Shown here one piece after another: positions 22,120 through 33,461 of a stretch of DNA of 64,000 bases. The stretch comes from Aquilaria yunnanensis (taxonomy: Eukaryota; Streptophyta; Magnoliopsida; Malvales; Thymelaeaceae). Position 1 is the first letter of the stretch. Every line of letters starts with the position of its first letter. The stretch covers positions 54,070,501 to 54,134,500 of the forward strand of contig CM077593.1 of assembly GCA_039654915.1 (NCBI GenBank), in the 5' to 3' direction. The notes beneath the pieces are model-generated. The model saw only the letters and a list, made by a program, of their open reading frames with translations. It was not told the DNA's origin and did not search any database. The translations under genes were made by a program, and so were the position numbers.

Positions 22120-22265
22120 TTCGGGCACCAAGCCAGTACTCATTACCTCTGGCACAAAGCCAGGATATTCATTCCCTTTGGCACATGGCTAGCATATCCA
22201 TTTTTCATTGGCACATAGCCAGCATCTTCAATTTTCAATGGCGCATAGCCAGCATATTCATTTTG
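22120..22265. repeat. 30-bp minisatellite near primer site of LARD-like element
   Basis: The core GGCAC(A)TAGCCAGCAT(A/C)TTCA starts at 22124, 22151, 22180, 22210 and 22240, with a period of 27-30 bp. It lies in the untranslated leader on the element's 5' side, about 200 bp from the primer site. Confidence 0.75.
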
Positions 22266-22436
22266 GGCCTCTATTAACATTCCTGGTTCTCATCCTGTTC
22301 ACAACAACAAAGCAAAGCACAATACACATATATGCTCAATATTCATAAGTGACTCAACCTAATGGACTTCCTATGTGGGAACAAGTCTATACTACCACAG
22401 TTATTGACCAGAACACTGGTCCTTCACTATAAACAT

Positions 22437-22448
22437 GCTCTGATACCA
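22437..22448 (-). promoter_or_regulatory. Primer binding site of LARD-like element
   Basis: The minus strand TGGTATCAGAGC is complementary to the 3' end of plant initiator Met tRNA and lies 7 bp from the right LTR. It fixes the right LTR as the 5' LTR. Confidence 0.88.
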
Positions 22449-22455
22449 AAAAAAC

Positions 22456-25400
22456 TGTCACGCCCCAAACTGCCCCTGGCCCACCTAGGCCCAATTATTA
22501 CAGTAATGCTGCGGAAGTTACTTAAACAGAAGGGCTTAACTAAGTATTATGAGCACCTACGACGTGACTCCAGGATCTATTCTGGTACTAGCTTGTTACA
22601 TAAATACTTTCAATGTGTTGTCAGGGTGCTCTTAAGGAACGAGCTAATACCTATGTGGAATTCTAGTGTTCCATTTATGGACTTTACCACTTAGCCAATT
22701 CACATGCACATCAAGTCTTTAAATGCCATCTCAACAACTAGGCAACAAAATCCATGCATATCCAGATTCACTAGAAATCTTTCCTTAGATGCACATACTC
22801 AACCAATTACACTTGTAATACAAGTAAAGCGCACACTTAATCCATTAAGTGCATAGAATGTGTGTCCATCAAGTGTACTAATCCAATGCATGGCAACCAA
22901 GAAGCCCATCTCATTATCAATTTTGAAAACACATTTTTTTATGTCCATGAGCATCAGCCAAGTCTAGTACACATAACATGAATATCCATCATGGCATTCC
23001 ATCTGCATAAAACCATGCAAACATGGGATATAATCATCCAAAGCTAATCATGATCACAATGTGCATCAAACAAGCATCATCTACTTGGAAAACATACCAA
23101 TGATGCTATATGTCTCAAATTAGCCAGGTTCAGGTTTTACAGACCACCTTCTCATACTACCCAAACCTCAACTTATAACAACCTGGAACACATTCCAGCT
23201 TAACAGACCTTGTTCCCACAACTTCTACACTCCATAAGCCTGCACAAGGAAGTCCAAACCATTAGCTTGATTCACAAGCAAGCTATACCATATAAGTCTC
23301 TTTAAACCAATGAATATATTGAGCAACACTAAACACAAACCCAACCCTTTAGCACATTGTAACGAGTACTCTGCTACTCTACGCTTGATCTATCAAGCCA
23401 TCCATTTCCTGAAAAAGGTATAACAGGGCGGGTGAGTTATAAAATTCAATAAGAATCCCAACGACATCCCATGCCTAGTGAGGTATTTAACTCATGACTT
23501 TCAAAGTCATCATATGGCTTCCAAAGCCTAAACTTGTGCCAAGAATCTAATGGAAATTAAACCATATTCCTGCAAAGGAAAACACTAAAACAAAGAAAAC
23601 ACAAGATATAGCACAATAACAATAACAATAATAATATGGGTCAGCATGCACAAACAATTTCAGAGAAGCACGCAACTCAACACACACAACACTGTCCTCG
23701 CAACATCCTGTTCCATGTCATCGTGGGTATGGCAAGCATTAGCATAATCCATGCCACTAATCCCGGCATGCCATTTATTTTTTTATAACCTACTGAGCGC
23801 TCCTTAGCTTGAGAATTGAGTTGGCCAAACTCAATTCCTAGCCCTAAATGCTTGCTAATTACTCATGAGTAAACCATATTTGCCAAAGCAACAATACCTC
23901 GCCCATTATGCACTTATGTGCCCAAATATCCAACTAAGAAAGTATCTGAGTCCTCACAAAAAGTAACAACCACATAGCCCTGACATGCACACCTATGGTC
24001 ACTTGGTTCTTTGACCATTGCATAAGGGCACTAATACTCACAATGAAAGGTCATGGAAAATATACCATGCAGAGAGTGAGTATAGGGATTCTTACCACCA
24101 TTTGTGTAACTTTTGCTCATTGCCTTTGCCTTGCTTTGTTTTGTTTGTTGTTGTAACTTTGCCATTTCCTTAATGGACCTATAAAGCCTAAAATACTAAC
24201 AAGTTACTTAATTGCTTTTCATTAAACAAGAGAACCATAATTTACCAAGCATACTTGGTTTAACTTACTCAACCACACTTAAGGAGGTAAAGGCCCACTT
24301 AGCCTTTCTGTGAACTGAGGCCCATTTTTTGTGAACTCAGGCCTACATTGGCCTTTCCTTGGAATCCAGGCCCAACTTGGCCTTTTCTGAAATTCAGGCC
24401 CACTTGCCCTGTTTATTTTCTCAGGCCCACTTGGCCTTTTATTAATCCATGCCCGCTTGGCCTTTTAATTAACTCAGGCCCACTTGGCCTTTTAATTTCT
24501 TTTCTGGACTTGGACCAACTTAACATTTAGGCCCAATTTTACCTTTTCATAATTTTAGGCCCAGCTTACATTTCCAGGACTTGGGCCTATATTAACCTTT
24601 TCAGGATTTAGCCCAATTCAGCCTTTAGGCCTAATATTACATTTCCAGGCCTTGGGCCTATATTAGCCTTTTCAGGATTTAGTACAAGTCTTGAGTCAAA
24701 GTAGCCCACTTGCCAATAATGCCATTTATGGCCCATTTAACCAATATTACCCAAAACTTTTGGGTTTTTTTTTTCACTAAAGTACCTGAAGAACAATTGT
24801 TGACAGAATTGTTCTTGAATTCTTCTTTGCCACTTTAGTCCCAAATTTCCATTGTGAACACTTTTGGCACCAAAATACTTGGTTAACACACATTCACCAA
24901 GAATTGGCACCATGGCCGAATGCATGATTCATTTCTTCTTTTTGATTTTTTGCTTGTACAAGTCATCTAGGACTCAAAAACATGCCAAGAACACTTGGCT
25001 CCACATGGCTAACATGCCAAGACATTAAAAACCACATATGGCCGAATCCTCCATGGCTTGATTTTGCTTGCAAAACTCCTCTTTTTACATTCAAATTTTG
25101 ACCATTACCATGCACACTCACAAGAACATCTTCACTACCAAGAACACATGGAAAAGTGCACATGCAAGCCAAAATACCCATTTGGCCGAATTTGTTCCTT
25201 GCTTTTCTTTGCATCCTTTGCTTGATTCCTTGCTTGGAAAGGCTATACAAGCCTCGAGGCACCAAGAACACTTGGTTTCAAGCCTCAAAATACCATGGAC
25301 ATTCATGGCCGAAAGTTGCTCCTTGCTTTTCTTGGAGTTCTCCTCCATTTCCTTGCTTTTCATGGCTTAAAAGTGCCATGCATGACTTGAACTCTCAAGT

Positions 25401-26698
25401 TGAGTCCAAGAGCACTATAAATCCTCCATGGCTGAATCTTCAAGAGCTTTTCCTTGCAAAAATCCAGCATATACAAAGCATTAAAAAGTAATATCTAGCT
25501 CAAAACACAAGAAATCAACAATGAAAAACATGATTCACTTACAACCTTGTTTTGGCCGAATCTTCACTTGTTCTTTCTTGATGTTTTCCTTGTTTCTCTT
25601 GCTCCTCATGGCTTAGAAATGCCATGCATGTAAGGAGCTCTTGAGGTGAGCTCAAGAACACCAATTTCTCACTAAGGCCGAAACTTCACGAGCATTTCTT
25701 CATGGGTTTTCTTTGATTTCTCACTTGGTTCTTGGTTTAGATGTGTTTAGGAGTACGAAATCACTACGAAATCATGTTTGCATGTGGAAAAGGAGTTGGT
25801 TTGCTCATGGCCGAATCTTAGAAGCAAGGAAGAAGATGATGAACTTGGAAGAACGCCATGGCTGGTTTTTAGAGAGAAGGGAGAGCAAAGTGAGCTAGAG
25901 AGAGAGTGAGGTAAGTGTTGAAATGATTTCGGGAGTGTATGGCCGGATGTATGCTTGCACATGGAAGGAAATGTAGTCCAAATGCAACCCAAATGCATAT
26001 TCAAGTGTGACGGCCGGCCATGTGATTCAAAATGGGGGAGGAAAGTCAAATGCAATAACTCTTGGACAAAAGAAAGTGGTGTCCCATCAAAACAACTCTT
26101 TTGTTTAATTTATATATCATGGCTGAATTTTTGAATGGAAAAGGTGAGATTTAGTCAAATGCTCATTAAAGAATTGATTTGACAAGTGATGGTGAGGAGA
26201 AATAAAATAATGTAAAGTGGGAGACAAAGACTAGTAAAAAATGGTGGCCAAAATATTTGTTTATGGTGATGGTGGGGTCAAATCCATGTGGGCAATTTAA
26301 ATAATGTGGGTGGAGGCTTATGTGGCCATTTTAAATAGCAAAATTCATGTGATGGCCGGCCATGGCACAATTTGACATGAAAATTGGCCAAATCTCACCT
26401 TTAGTCCTCCATCTTTCTTCAATTCTTCAATTGAGTCCCTCAACTTCATAATTTGCCATTTTCATCACCAAAACTCTTGGCCTAAGCCAAGCAAAATTCC
26501 TAGAGTGTCCAACACTCATTATGCCCATTTCATAATTAATTTAAGATCTCCCGAGCTTACCAAGCTCAATTCCCAATTAGGGAAAAAATTTCCATGTCTC
26601 CTAAATTTAATTGCTAAGTTTCCAAATTAGGAAACTTTTTATTTCCACTAATCCTCTTAACCCGGGACTTAGTCATTTAGCCCTTTTCGGGTGTAACA
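22456..26698 (-). repeat. Right (5') LTR of the LARD-like element
   Basis: A 4243-bp partner of the left LTR, with base differences of a few percent by eye and a shorter GGCCCACTTGGCC array. It ends GGGTGTAACA at 26698, followed by the CTAGA target duplication. It carries the same 123-bp-period array at about 24913-25940. Confidence 0.93.
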
Positions 26699-28850
26699 CT
26701 AGAGAGGCAGGAAAAAGTAGAAAGGCAGATTTCCCGGAAGCCTGTTTGGTCAAGGCTATCAAAGACCTTCACTGAAAAAGAGTCGGCCTTCATTTGTGCA
26801 ATAATAGAGGCACTCATGCCAAGTGACTTCCAAGTACCACTCTTGGAGACATATGATGGGCATAGCGACCCCCAAGTTAACCTAACGAAGTATAGACGTA
26901 GCATGGTGTTGCTGTTAGTGTTGTGCCCAAAAGCCAATCATGAGATGATTGTATTTTTTTTTGCACATTGAGTCATGATATTTTTTTAAGGCATTAATCC
27001 AGCAATTATGTTTGTTGTTTTGTTTCTACGTAACTTAACAAACATAATTGTAACCCTAGAATAATGATATTCTTAAACGTCCCTAATCTAGTATTATTGT
27101 GGAGCGGGTTGCAATAATACATAATGACTAGCATATGTGGAGACTAATATGAGATATGTAGTCTACATATGGGTACAACTTGGAGAACTTGTGTACTGGA
27201 CCGACCCCCCATGAGAACACTACATGGATCATTATATGAGTTTTATAAGTGATTCTCATAGTGATCATGGTATATATAGTCCTTCGACCTAAGATCATCA
27301 AGGTTCCCTACATGTAAGTCACATACTTTGATACTTTCCTTTGTTGCTCGTAACTGAGTGAACTTGAAGGAGGTCATTGGGTATGTCACATATCATGCAG
27401 AGGGATTTGTATGATCAAGATGGGATTTGTCCCTCCTATGTGACGGGAGTGATATCTTCGGGCCCCTTGATAGAGTAAGACTTAGAAAAATGCATGGCCG
27501 TGCTTGGATGAGTTGATATATGATATCAATGTCATCAGTTTAAGTTGGTCTACTCGGTAATCAAGAAACCAAAGATTGGGCTATACGAGAGTGACACATT
27601 CCATGTCTCGTGCTTAGTGTTGATATGTTGGACAAAGGGACAATGGCATATATCAGTGATGATCATAAAGGTTTAGTCGAATCATCGACAATCTTGTCAC
27701 TTGGATAGCAATGATGTGTTGCTAGACACCGGCCATTTCTTATGATCATAAATGTGATTTATGATCATTGCCAATGTGGTAAGAGCCTATTGGGTCATAC
27801 ACATAGAGCTATTTGGATCATTAGAGTGCATGGCCTAATAATTTGGGTTTTGGTTTCACAATAATTTTGTATTAATAATGGGCCCAATAGTTGAGCCATT
27901 ATTAAGCCTGAATTTAAAGCCTAATTGGATTAGGGCTTTTGAAACCTATTAGGCCTGGAAGTTGAGTCTCACTATAAATACAACTTCTAGTGAGAAATTC
28001 CTAGGTCTCCTTGCCCTAGCCTCCCAAAAGGACAACCGCACTCTTCTCTTGCAATTCCTTGGAGGACGCAAGCTAGCACTGCGAGCGCAAGAGAAACGCA
28101 TCTGCCGGGACATGGTGGAAGGGTGGTGATCCCAAGAGGCTCGTGTGGATACCATAGAGAGCTTGAACACGTCAACTGTTCAAGTTTTGTGATTCGACTC
28201 TGTAGTTGAGTGAGAGATCTCAACCGAAAAGTAGGTATGAAAATTTTTGAACACCCGGTTTACCCCGTTTCACTTGGATCACGGAGGGTTTCAGTTAAAT
28301 TCTGCTGCGCTGTTTGGCTCTCGAAACCCATCAGTTGTATGGTATGATGATGCCACCTTCTGCAAGTGCTTTGAAGTTAGTCTCTTCGGGCCAATGACTG
28401 CGTGGCATAACTCCCTGGCCCCTAAAATGATAATGGGTTTCTAGGAGTTGTCCACCGCATTCACTCAACCATTCATTGGAAGCAACCGATGGTGAAGATG
28501 CCCGTCCAGATGTTCGACATGGCGCAAAGGAATGGAAAGACCAGTCGTGACTATGTCGAGAGGTTCAATAGGGAAGCCCTGAGTGTGCCCGACTTTCACC
28601 CCAAAATTCGCATTCTCGCCATGATCAGGGGACTTCGGAGAAACTCACAACTCTTCTATGACTTCTCCAAAGATCCCCTGGACACCCTCAGGGAATTCTA
28701 CCGAAGGGTTGAACAACACATGACTGTTGAAGAACTACGGATGGGAGGGCCGAAGTCTGACCATAATCATACCGAGGGCCAAGCTCACCTTCCTCGGTAT
28801 CCGACCGAGGGTGGGGGTAGACCTCAGAAACAAAGAAGGAAGAGGAAGGC
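26699..28850 (+). pseudogene. Gag middle part of element B, split by solo LTR 2
   Basis: The frame resumes after the LARD-like element: RQISRKPVWSRLS, MPSDFQVPLLETYDG, DPQVNLTKYRRSM. It is cut at 26912 by solo LTR 2 and resumes at 28339 (WYDDATFCKCFEVSL, GPMTAWHNSL). It has an in-frame stop after MGF at about 28442 and continues with KMPVQMFDMAQRN, RDYVERFNREALSVPDF and FYRRVEQHMTVEE. This is the retrotransposon gag (capsid) domain of Tat elements, matched residue by residue with the minus-strand copy at 28851-29694. It ends where it collides with that copy at about 28850. Confidence 0.82.
26913..28333 (+). mobile_element. Solo LTR 2 (1.4-kb family)
   Basis: 1421 bp, from TGTTAGTGTTG to ACCCATCA. 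Flanks are GTTGC (26908-26912) and GTTGT (28334-28338), a target duplication with one C-to-T change. TATAAATA is at 27973-27980. It lies in B's gag. Confidence 0.94.
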
Positions 28851-29928
28851 CCCGTGTCATGGCGAGGATACGTATTTCGGTCCGGAAGTCCGGGACACTT
28901 AGAGCTTCCCTGTTGAATCTTTCGACGTAGTCTCGGATCGTTTCTACGTTTCTCTGCTCTATGTCAAACATCTGAACAGGCATCTTCACTATTGGCCCAA
29001 TAAATTGTTGCGCGAAGGCCGTGGACAACTCCTGGAACTCAGTGATGGCTCCTGGGGGCAATGAGTTGTACCACGCAGTTGCTGGTCCCATGAGGGTGAC
29101 CTTGAAGCATTTACACATGGTAGCGTCATCAGCACCATGCATTATCATGCTGCGTCTGTACTTGGTCAGATGGGCCTGGGGATCAGTGCGGCCATCATAA
29201 ATCTCCAGCCGAGGTACCCTGAAGTCGCCTGGCATGGTTGCCTCGGCCACGGTCCGGGTGAACGGGGACCCATCTTCACAGAAGGCTCCCGTGAGCCTGT
29301 CCCAGACGGGTTTGCGAGCTACCTGCTTTTCCACCCTGTCTAGCCATGCTAGTATTCTTTCCATAAGAACTGTGGCATTAGGCTCTTCCTCTGGGAAGGG
29401 AGATCGTCGGCGCCTCTTCGGGGAGCGAGTTTGGCGCTGAGGGGACAGGGACCTCGCCTCAGGCGATGAACTCCTTCGCTGTGAGACTTTCGGTCGCTTG
29501 GACCCAGTTTGTCCCACAGGCTGTTTCCCGAGGGGTATATTCTCCGTGGACGACTCTTCGTGCGGGTCTACGCTTCCCGAACTGCGATGAGTCGACCTCT
29601 GACTCTTCTCCCGAGGGCGTGCAGGTGAGGGAGGTCTTTGGGCCTGTGTCTGCTGTGACCATCTTCGGTCGATCTGCTGTGTCATTTTGGCCACGACCGA
29701 ACGCTAAAACTCCCTCATAAAGCTCATAGTGACTACTAGAGGATGGTCTTCCTCAGATGCAGAAGTCCCTGGGAGTGTTTGCTCAGCAGCCGGTTGTGTC
29801 TCAAGCGCGGATGGAGACCTCCGGAGTCCCTTGTCCTTAGAAGGCCGAGTTTGAACGACGGCAATCTCAGAGCGGGTTCCCACAAATGGCGCCAAATGAT
29901 GCCCGGGGGCTTCATCGTTGGTAGTCAT
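28851..29928 (-). pseudogene. Gag of element C
   Basis: The frame opens at ATG 29928 inside the LTR (an in-frame ATG also exists at 29985) and crosses the LTR end and primer site (GHHLAPFVG). It meets a TAG at 29704-29706 where the sister unit has CAG, then runs open to the truncation. Motifs: MTQQIDRRWSQQ; an Arg/Ser-rich stretch (RSSSPEARSLSP, KRRRRSPF); then the capsid domain (ARKPVWDRL, MPGDFRVPRLEIYDGRTDP, KYRRSMIMHG, DDATMCKCFKVTL, TAWYNSLPPGAI, YVERFNREALSVPDF, RILAMTRGL). No zinc knuckle remains. This is the clearest Tat capsid domain here. Confidence 0.85.
29888..29896 (-). promoter_or_regulatory. Primer binding site of Tat element C
   Basis: TTTGGCGCC directly after the LTR end on the minus strand; the sister site is at 31198-31206. 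TGGCGCC(G/A) matches the 3' end expected of a plant tRNA-Asp, although only about 8-9 bases pair. The tRNA assignment is tentative. Confidence 0.6.
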
Positions 29929-30754
29929 GGTGACTGATGGAGGGACTCCCGGAGAGGAAGAACGCCTGGTGGCTATTTTGCCCAAGGGAGAATACCTGAG
30001 ATGCTCAGAAAAAGTGGGTTAGGAGGTCCCCGGGGTGTTTTTCCGGGGAGGAGCCTCCGACGCCCAAGTTAGTGGTGCTGAGAGAAGGCAGAGGAAATAG
30101 CACTGAAGGGTTCAGTGAACTCGCCTGGTAATACTTTCTCAGAGTGAGGAGTCGGGATATCTGCCAGCCTCCTGCCAGGGTGTATTCCCTGGTATTTATA
30201 GGAATGCCTAGCCCGTTCAGATATTGACACGTGTACGGTCAGATGTTCCTGAATTTCTGGGCATAAGGGGCAAGTAGCCGGTGGCAGGCCCCTTGAGCCT
30301 TGAGCCGAGACGGGCCATGATGTGACTTTGATGGCGTCGGCGTGTCAGGGCGCCGTTTGAGGCGACTTGTGATGTCTGTGGGCGACATGTTAGAGGCTTC
30401 CTTAAATGCTCCTGCCGTACTCCTGAGGTCCCTGGGCGAGGTCATCCTCTGGTACGGACGGTGCCTCTTCGGGAGACATACCCTCAGTTCGGGGGTTCCC
30501 AGCTTCAGGGAGTTCCACCTTCGGAAAGATCATGTTCGGCCCACAATAGCTGGTGCCTCTTTTCCGAAGGCGATCTGTTGACAACCTTAGGGGGCTAGTA
30601 GTATCCTCAGGTTTCCTGGCATGCCGGGCTCAGAGCTCTTCGGCTATCTCCCGAGGTGTATGATCCCACCTTTTCTCGGGTAGCGCCAGTTTCCTTCTGG
30701 CCATTCTTGTGGCAGGGAGTTCGGCCAGATAGAGGCGATAGACTTTGGCTATCA
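29897..30754 (-). repeat. LTR 1 of element C
   Basis: An 858-bp LTR, TGATAGCC... to ...GGGCATCA on the minus strand. The TATA box is TATAAATA at 30193-30200 (minus). The primer site TTTGGCGCC lies at 29888-29896. Its outer end abuts truncated gag sequence rather than flanking DNA. Confidence 0.85.
30193..30200 (-). promoter_or_regulatory. TATA box in LTR 1 of element C
   Basis: TATAAATA on the minus strand, about 265 bp before the LTR's ATG at 29928. The identical box in LTR 2 is at 31503-31510. Confidence 0.7.
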
Positions 30755-31238
30755 ACAGGGACCTCGCCTCTGGCGACGAACTCCTTCGCTGTGAGACTTT
30801 CGGTCGCTTGGACCCAGTTTGTCCCACAGGCCATTTCCCGAGGGGTATATTCTCTGTAGACGACTCTTCACGCGGGTCTCTGCTTCCCGAACTGCGCTAA
30901 GTCGACCTCGGGCTTTTCTCCCAACGGCGCACAGGTGAGGGAGGTTTTTAGGTCTGTGTCTGCTGTGACCACCTTCGGTCGATCTGCTGTGTCATTTCGG
31001 CCACGACCAAGTGCTGAAACTCCCTGATAAAGCTCATAGTGATTACCAGAGGGCGGTCTTCCTCAGGCGCAGAAGTCCCTGGGAGTGTTTGCTCAGCAGC
31101 CGGTTGTGTCTCAGGCGCGGACGGAGACCTCGGGAGTCCCCTGTCCTTAGAACGCCGAGTTTCAACGACGGCGATCTCAGAGCAGTTTCCCACAGACGGC
31201 GCCAAATGATGCCCAGGGGCTTCATCGTTGGTAGTCAT
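30755..31238 (-). pseudogene. Second, truncated gag start of element C
   Basis: The frame opens at ATG 31238 in LTR 2 and reads GHHLAPSVG across the primer site. It continues through MSFIREFQHLVVAEMTQQ, stops at a TAA after QQTQT (about 30945), and loses homology at RSSSPEARSL, where LTR 1 begins. It is a partial duplicate of 29450-29928. Confidence 0.78.
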
Positions 31239-32064
31239 GGTGACTAATAGAGGGACTCCCGGAGAGGAAGAACGCCTGGTGGTCTGTTTGCCCATGGAAG
31301 AGTGCGTGAGATGTTCATAAATAGTGGGTTAGGAGGTCCCCTGGGTGTTTTTCTGGGGAGGAGCCTCCGACGCCCAAGTCAGTGGTGCTGAGAGAAGGTA
31401 GAGGAAATAGCACTCAGGGGTTCAATGAACTCGCCTGGTCGTATTTTCTCAGAGTGAGTAGTCAGGACATTTGCTAGCCGTTTGCCAAGGTGTATTCCCT
31501 GGTATTTATAGAGCTGTCCAGCCCATTCAGATCGTGACACGTGTTCGGTCGGATGTTCTCTAAATGTCTGGGCGTAAAGGACAAGTAGCTGGTGGCAGGC
31601 TTCCTTGAGCCTTGAGCCGAGACGGGCCATGATGTGACTTTGATGGCGTCGGCGTGTCAGAGCGCGGTTTGAGGCGGCTTGTGACGTCTGTGGGTGACAT
31701 GTCAGAGGCTTCCTTAAATGCTCCTGCCGTACTCCCGAGGTCCTTGGGTGAAGTCGTCCTCTAGTACGGACGGTGCCACTTCGGGAAACATGCCCCAAGT
31801 TCGGGGGTTCCCGGATTCAGGGAGTTTCGCCTTCGGGAAGATCATGTTCGGCCCGCCCTAGCTGGTGCCACTTTTCTGAAGGCGGTCTGTTTACTACCTC
31901 GGGGGGGCTAATAGTATCCTCAGGTTCCCTGGCGTGCTGAGCTCGAGCTCTTCGGCTTTTCTCCGAGGTGTGTGATCCCACCTTTTTTCGAGTAGCGCCA
32001 GATCTCCTGGCCATTCTGGTGGCAGGGAGTTCGGCCAGGTGGAGGTGATAGTCCTTCGGCTATG
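31207..32064 (-). repeat. LTR 2 of element C
   Basis: 858 bp, the same family as 29897-30754. It has TATAAATA at 31503-31510 (minus), and its outer end is at 32064 (CTATGA where the sister has CTATCA). It directly adjoins plus-strand RT sequence. Confidence 0.83.
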
Positions 32065-32805
32065 AGGAGGCAGGTGTAATAAGAGAAGTCAAGTACCCCG
32101 AATGGCTTAGCAATGTTGTTATCACCACGAAGGAGGGGAGTGATAAACTCCAAATGTGCATTGACTTTTGAAATGTAAATGATGCCTGTCCTAAGGATTC
32201 ATATCCTTTGCCACCAGTAGATCATTTGGTGTACACCACCGCCGAATACGGTCCGCTCAGCTTCCTCGATGCCTTCAATGGATACCACCAAATTCAGATG
32301 GATCCCAAAGATGAGGAGAAGACTGCCTTCATCATCAAAGTTGGGATCTACTACTATGTCAGAATGCCCTTCAGTCTGAAGAATGCAGGGGCCACATACC
32401 AAAGGCTGATGAACAGGGTGTTTGACACCCAAATCGGGAGGAATATGGAAGTATATATCGACGATATGATAGTTAAGAGCAAACTACCTAATAGTGATAT
32501 CTTAGACTTAAAGAAAACATTCCACCGACTTCGGGAATTCAGAAGCCATTTTAACCTGGAGAAGTGTGTGTCCGGGGTGAATGTGGTCAAGTTCCTTGGA
32601 TTCATGGTATAAAAAAGAGGTATTGATGCCAACCCAGAAAAAGTTAAGGGCCTACTAGGATTCCGAACTCCCACAACAACCAAGGACATGCAAAGGTTGA
32701 CTGGGAGAATTACTTCCATCAGTAGATTCATCTCCAAATATGGGGATCGGTGCCGACCATTCTTCAAAGTACTCACCAAAGTAGCAAAAAATGAAGATAC
32801 CTATG
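32065..32805 (+). pseudogene. Tat reverse transcriptase (element B)
   Basis: The plus-strand frame reads EAGVIREVKYPEWLSNVVI and MCIDF, then an in-frame TGA. It continues NVNDACPKDSYPLPPVDHLV, FLDAFNGYHQIQMDP, TAFIIKVG, PFSLKNAGATYQRLMNRVF, and MEVYIDDMIVKSK (catalytic YIDD intact). FNLEKCVSGV and a TAA after KFLGFMV follow, then QRLTGRITSISRFISKYGDRCRPFFKVL. It ends abruptly at 32805, where element E's LTR starts. It is the best-preserved RT core of the Tat copies here, but it has two nonsense codons. Confidence 0.85.
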
Positions 32806-33461
32806 TGATGCCCAACGGCATCCTCGTTATATGACATGTTGGCCTGAAGGAGAGACTTTCAGTATGGGGCTTCCTGAAACACTCAAAACAACAAGGGTTA
32901 GGAGTTTCCCGGAATGTGTTTCCGGGGGAGGAGCCTTCGACGCCCAAGTCAGTATTTGGGAAGTAAGGAGTGGAGAGTGCAGAGTAAAAGAGTAGAGAGT
33001 GTTTTGTGTCCCCTTACCAAGGTCATTACCAAGGTTTTATAGAAGGGCGTAGGGAGGAGGCCGTTTCACCTAGCCCACTCAGATCATGACAAGCGTACAA
33101 TCGGATAAGGTCCGTACCTTTGGAGATAGGTATCTCCACCTAGCTGTAAGCTGTTCTGGCCAGAGCTCAGGGGCATGTGTGAGGGGGCATGTGTGAGGTC
33201 TCAATGTTAGAGGCTCGTTAACCATTTTTCTCGTGTCTCCACAAAACATTTTTGGGAAGCTAGAACCCTTCGCAGGAGGTCTCATTCGGCTCGACATTAC
33301 CACCAAGTGTTGTTAGAAGAGGTCATTCGATAGATTAGGGCACCTTTAGGAGATGTTCTCCCATGCCGAGGACGGGGATATTCACTCTCGAAGTTAATGG
33401 GCTCGCCATCCAAGGGTGGTTGTACATGCCCTTTCTGAGGTCGGTCCAATCACTTACCGAG
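32806..33461 (-). repeat. 3' LTR of element E, left part
   Basis: The part from the LTR end (GGGCATCA on the minus strand) to the D insertion. It contains an ATG at 32835-32837 (minus), 32 bp from the LTR end exactly as in B and C, and a TATA-like TATAAAA at 33035-33041 (minus). The remaining part is at 42715-42929. Confidence 0.82.

Larger units (their letters stand above)
19693..22455 (-). other. Interior of the LARD-like element
   Basis: 2.76 kb. The polypurine tract (minus strand AGAGGGGGACTAT) abuts the left LTR. Apart from the RT relic at 20219-20464, no gag, protease or integrase motif is readable on the minus strand. The DNA is a C/T-rich (plus strand) patchwork of short phrases that recur with variation, such as 'cccagcacattctgggact' near 21855 and 21945. 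The primer site and a 30-bp repeat lie at the right end. Confidence 0.8.
15409..26698 (-). mobile_element. LARD-like non-autonomous Ty3/gypsy element with 4.2-kb LTRs
   Basis: Two direct repeats of about 4.25 kb (15409-19692 and 22456-26698), starting TGTCACGCCCC and ending GTGTAACA, enclose only 2763 bp of interior. Flanks are CTAGA (15404-15408) and CTAGA (26699-26703), a perfect 5-bp target duplication. An initiator-Met-type primer site at 22437-22448 (minus) and a polypurine tract at 19693-19705 set the direction as minus. The interior has one recognisable coding relic, a chromovirus-like RT piece. These proportions match LARDs (large retrotransposon derivatives). It sits in B's gag. It would have needed proteins from a full-length relative. 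Confidence 0.92.
28851..32064 (-). mobile_element. Element C: truncated minus-strand Tat copy with tandem LTR-gag units
   Basis: On the minus strand the order is LTR (32064-31207), gag 5' part (31238-30755), LTR (30754-29897), gag (29928-28851). The unit LTR-leader-gag start therefore occurs twice, offset by 1311 bp. The left end stops in the middle of gag at about 28850, where it meets B's gag in opposite orientation. The right end is a proper LTR start next to B's RT. No target duplication is visible at the truncated end. Unequal recombination or template switching is a plausible origin (inference). Confidence 0.75.
12688..32805 (+). mobile_element. Element B: plus-strand Tat retrotransposon, heavily interrupted
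   Basis: The pieces in order on the plus strand are: LTR (12688-13423), gag start (to 15408), gag middle (26699-26912, then 28339-28850), and RT (32065-32805). It is interrupted by solo LTR 1, the LARD-like element, solo LTR 2 and truncated element C. Element E then begins inside B's RT at 32806. B starts inside A's RT in opposite orientation. Protease, RNase H, integrase and the 3' LTR are not seen; part of this is a deletion next to C. Assigning the 32065 RT to B rather than to another copy is inference from orientation and order. Confidence 0.65.

Noticed and set aside
22120..22265. Repeat with near-regular spacing, considered as CRISPR-like
   Set aside because: Units of about 30 bp follow one another with no spacers, and the setting is a plant retrotransposon.
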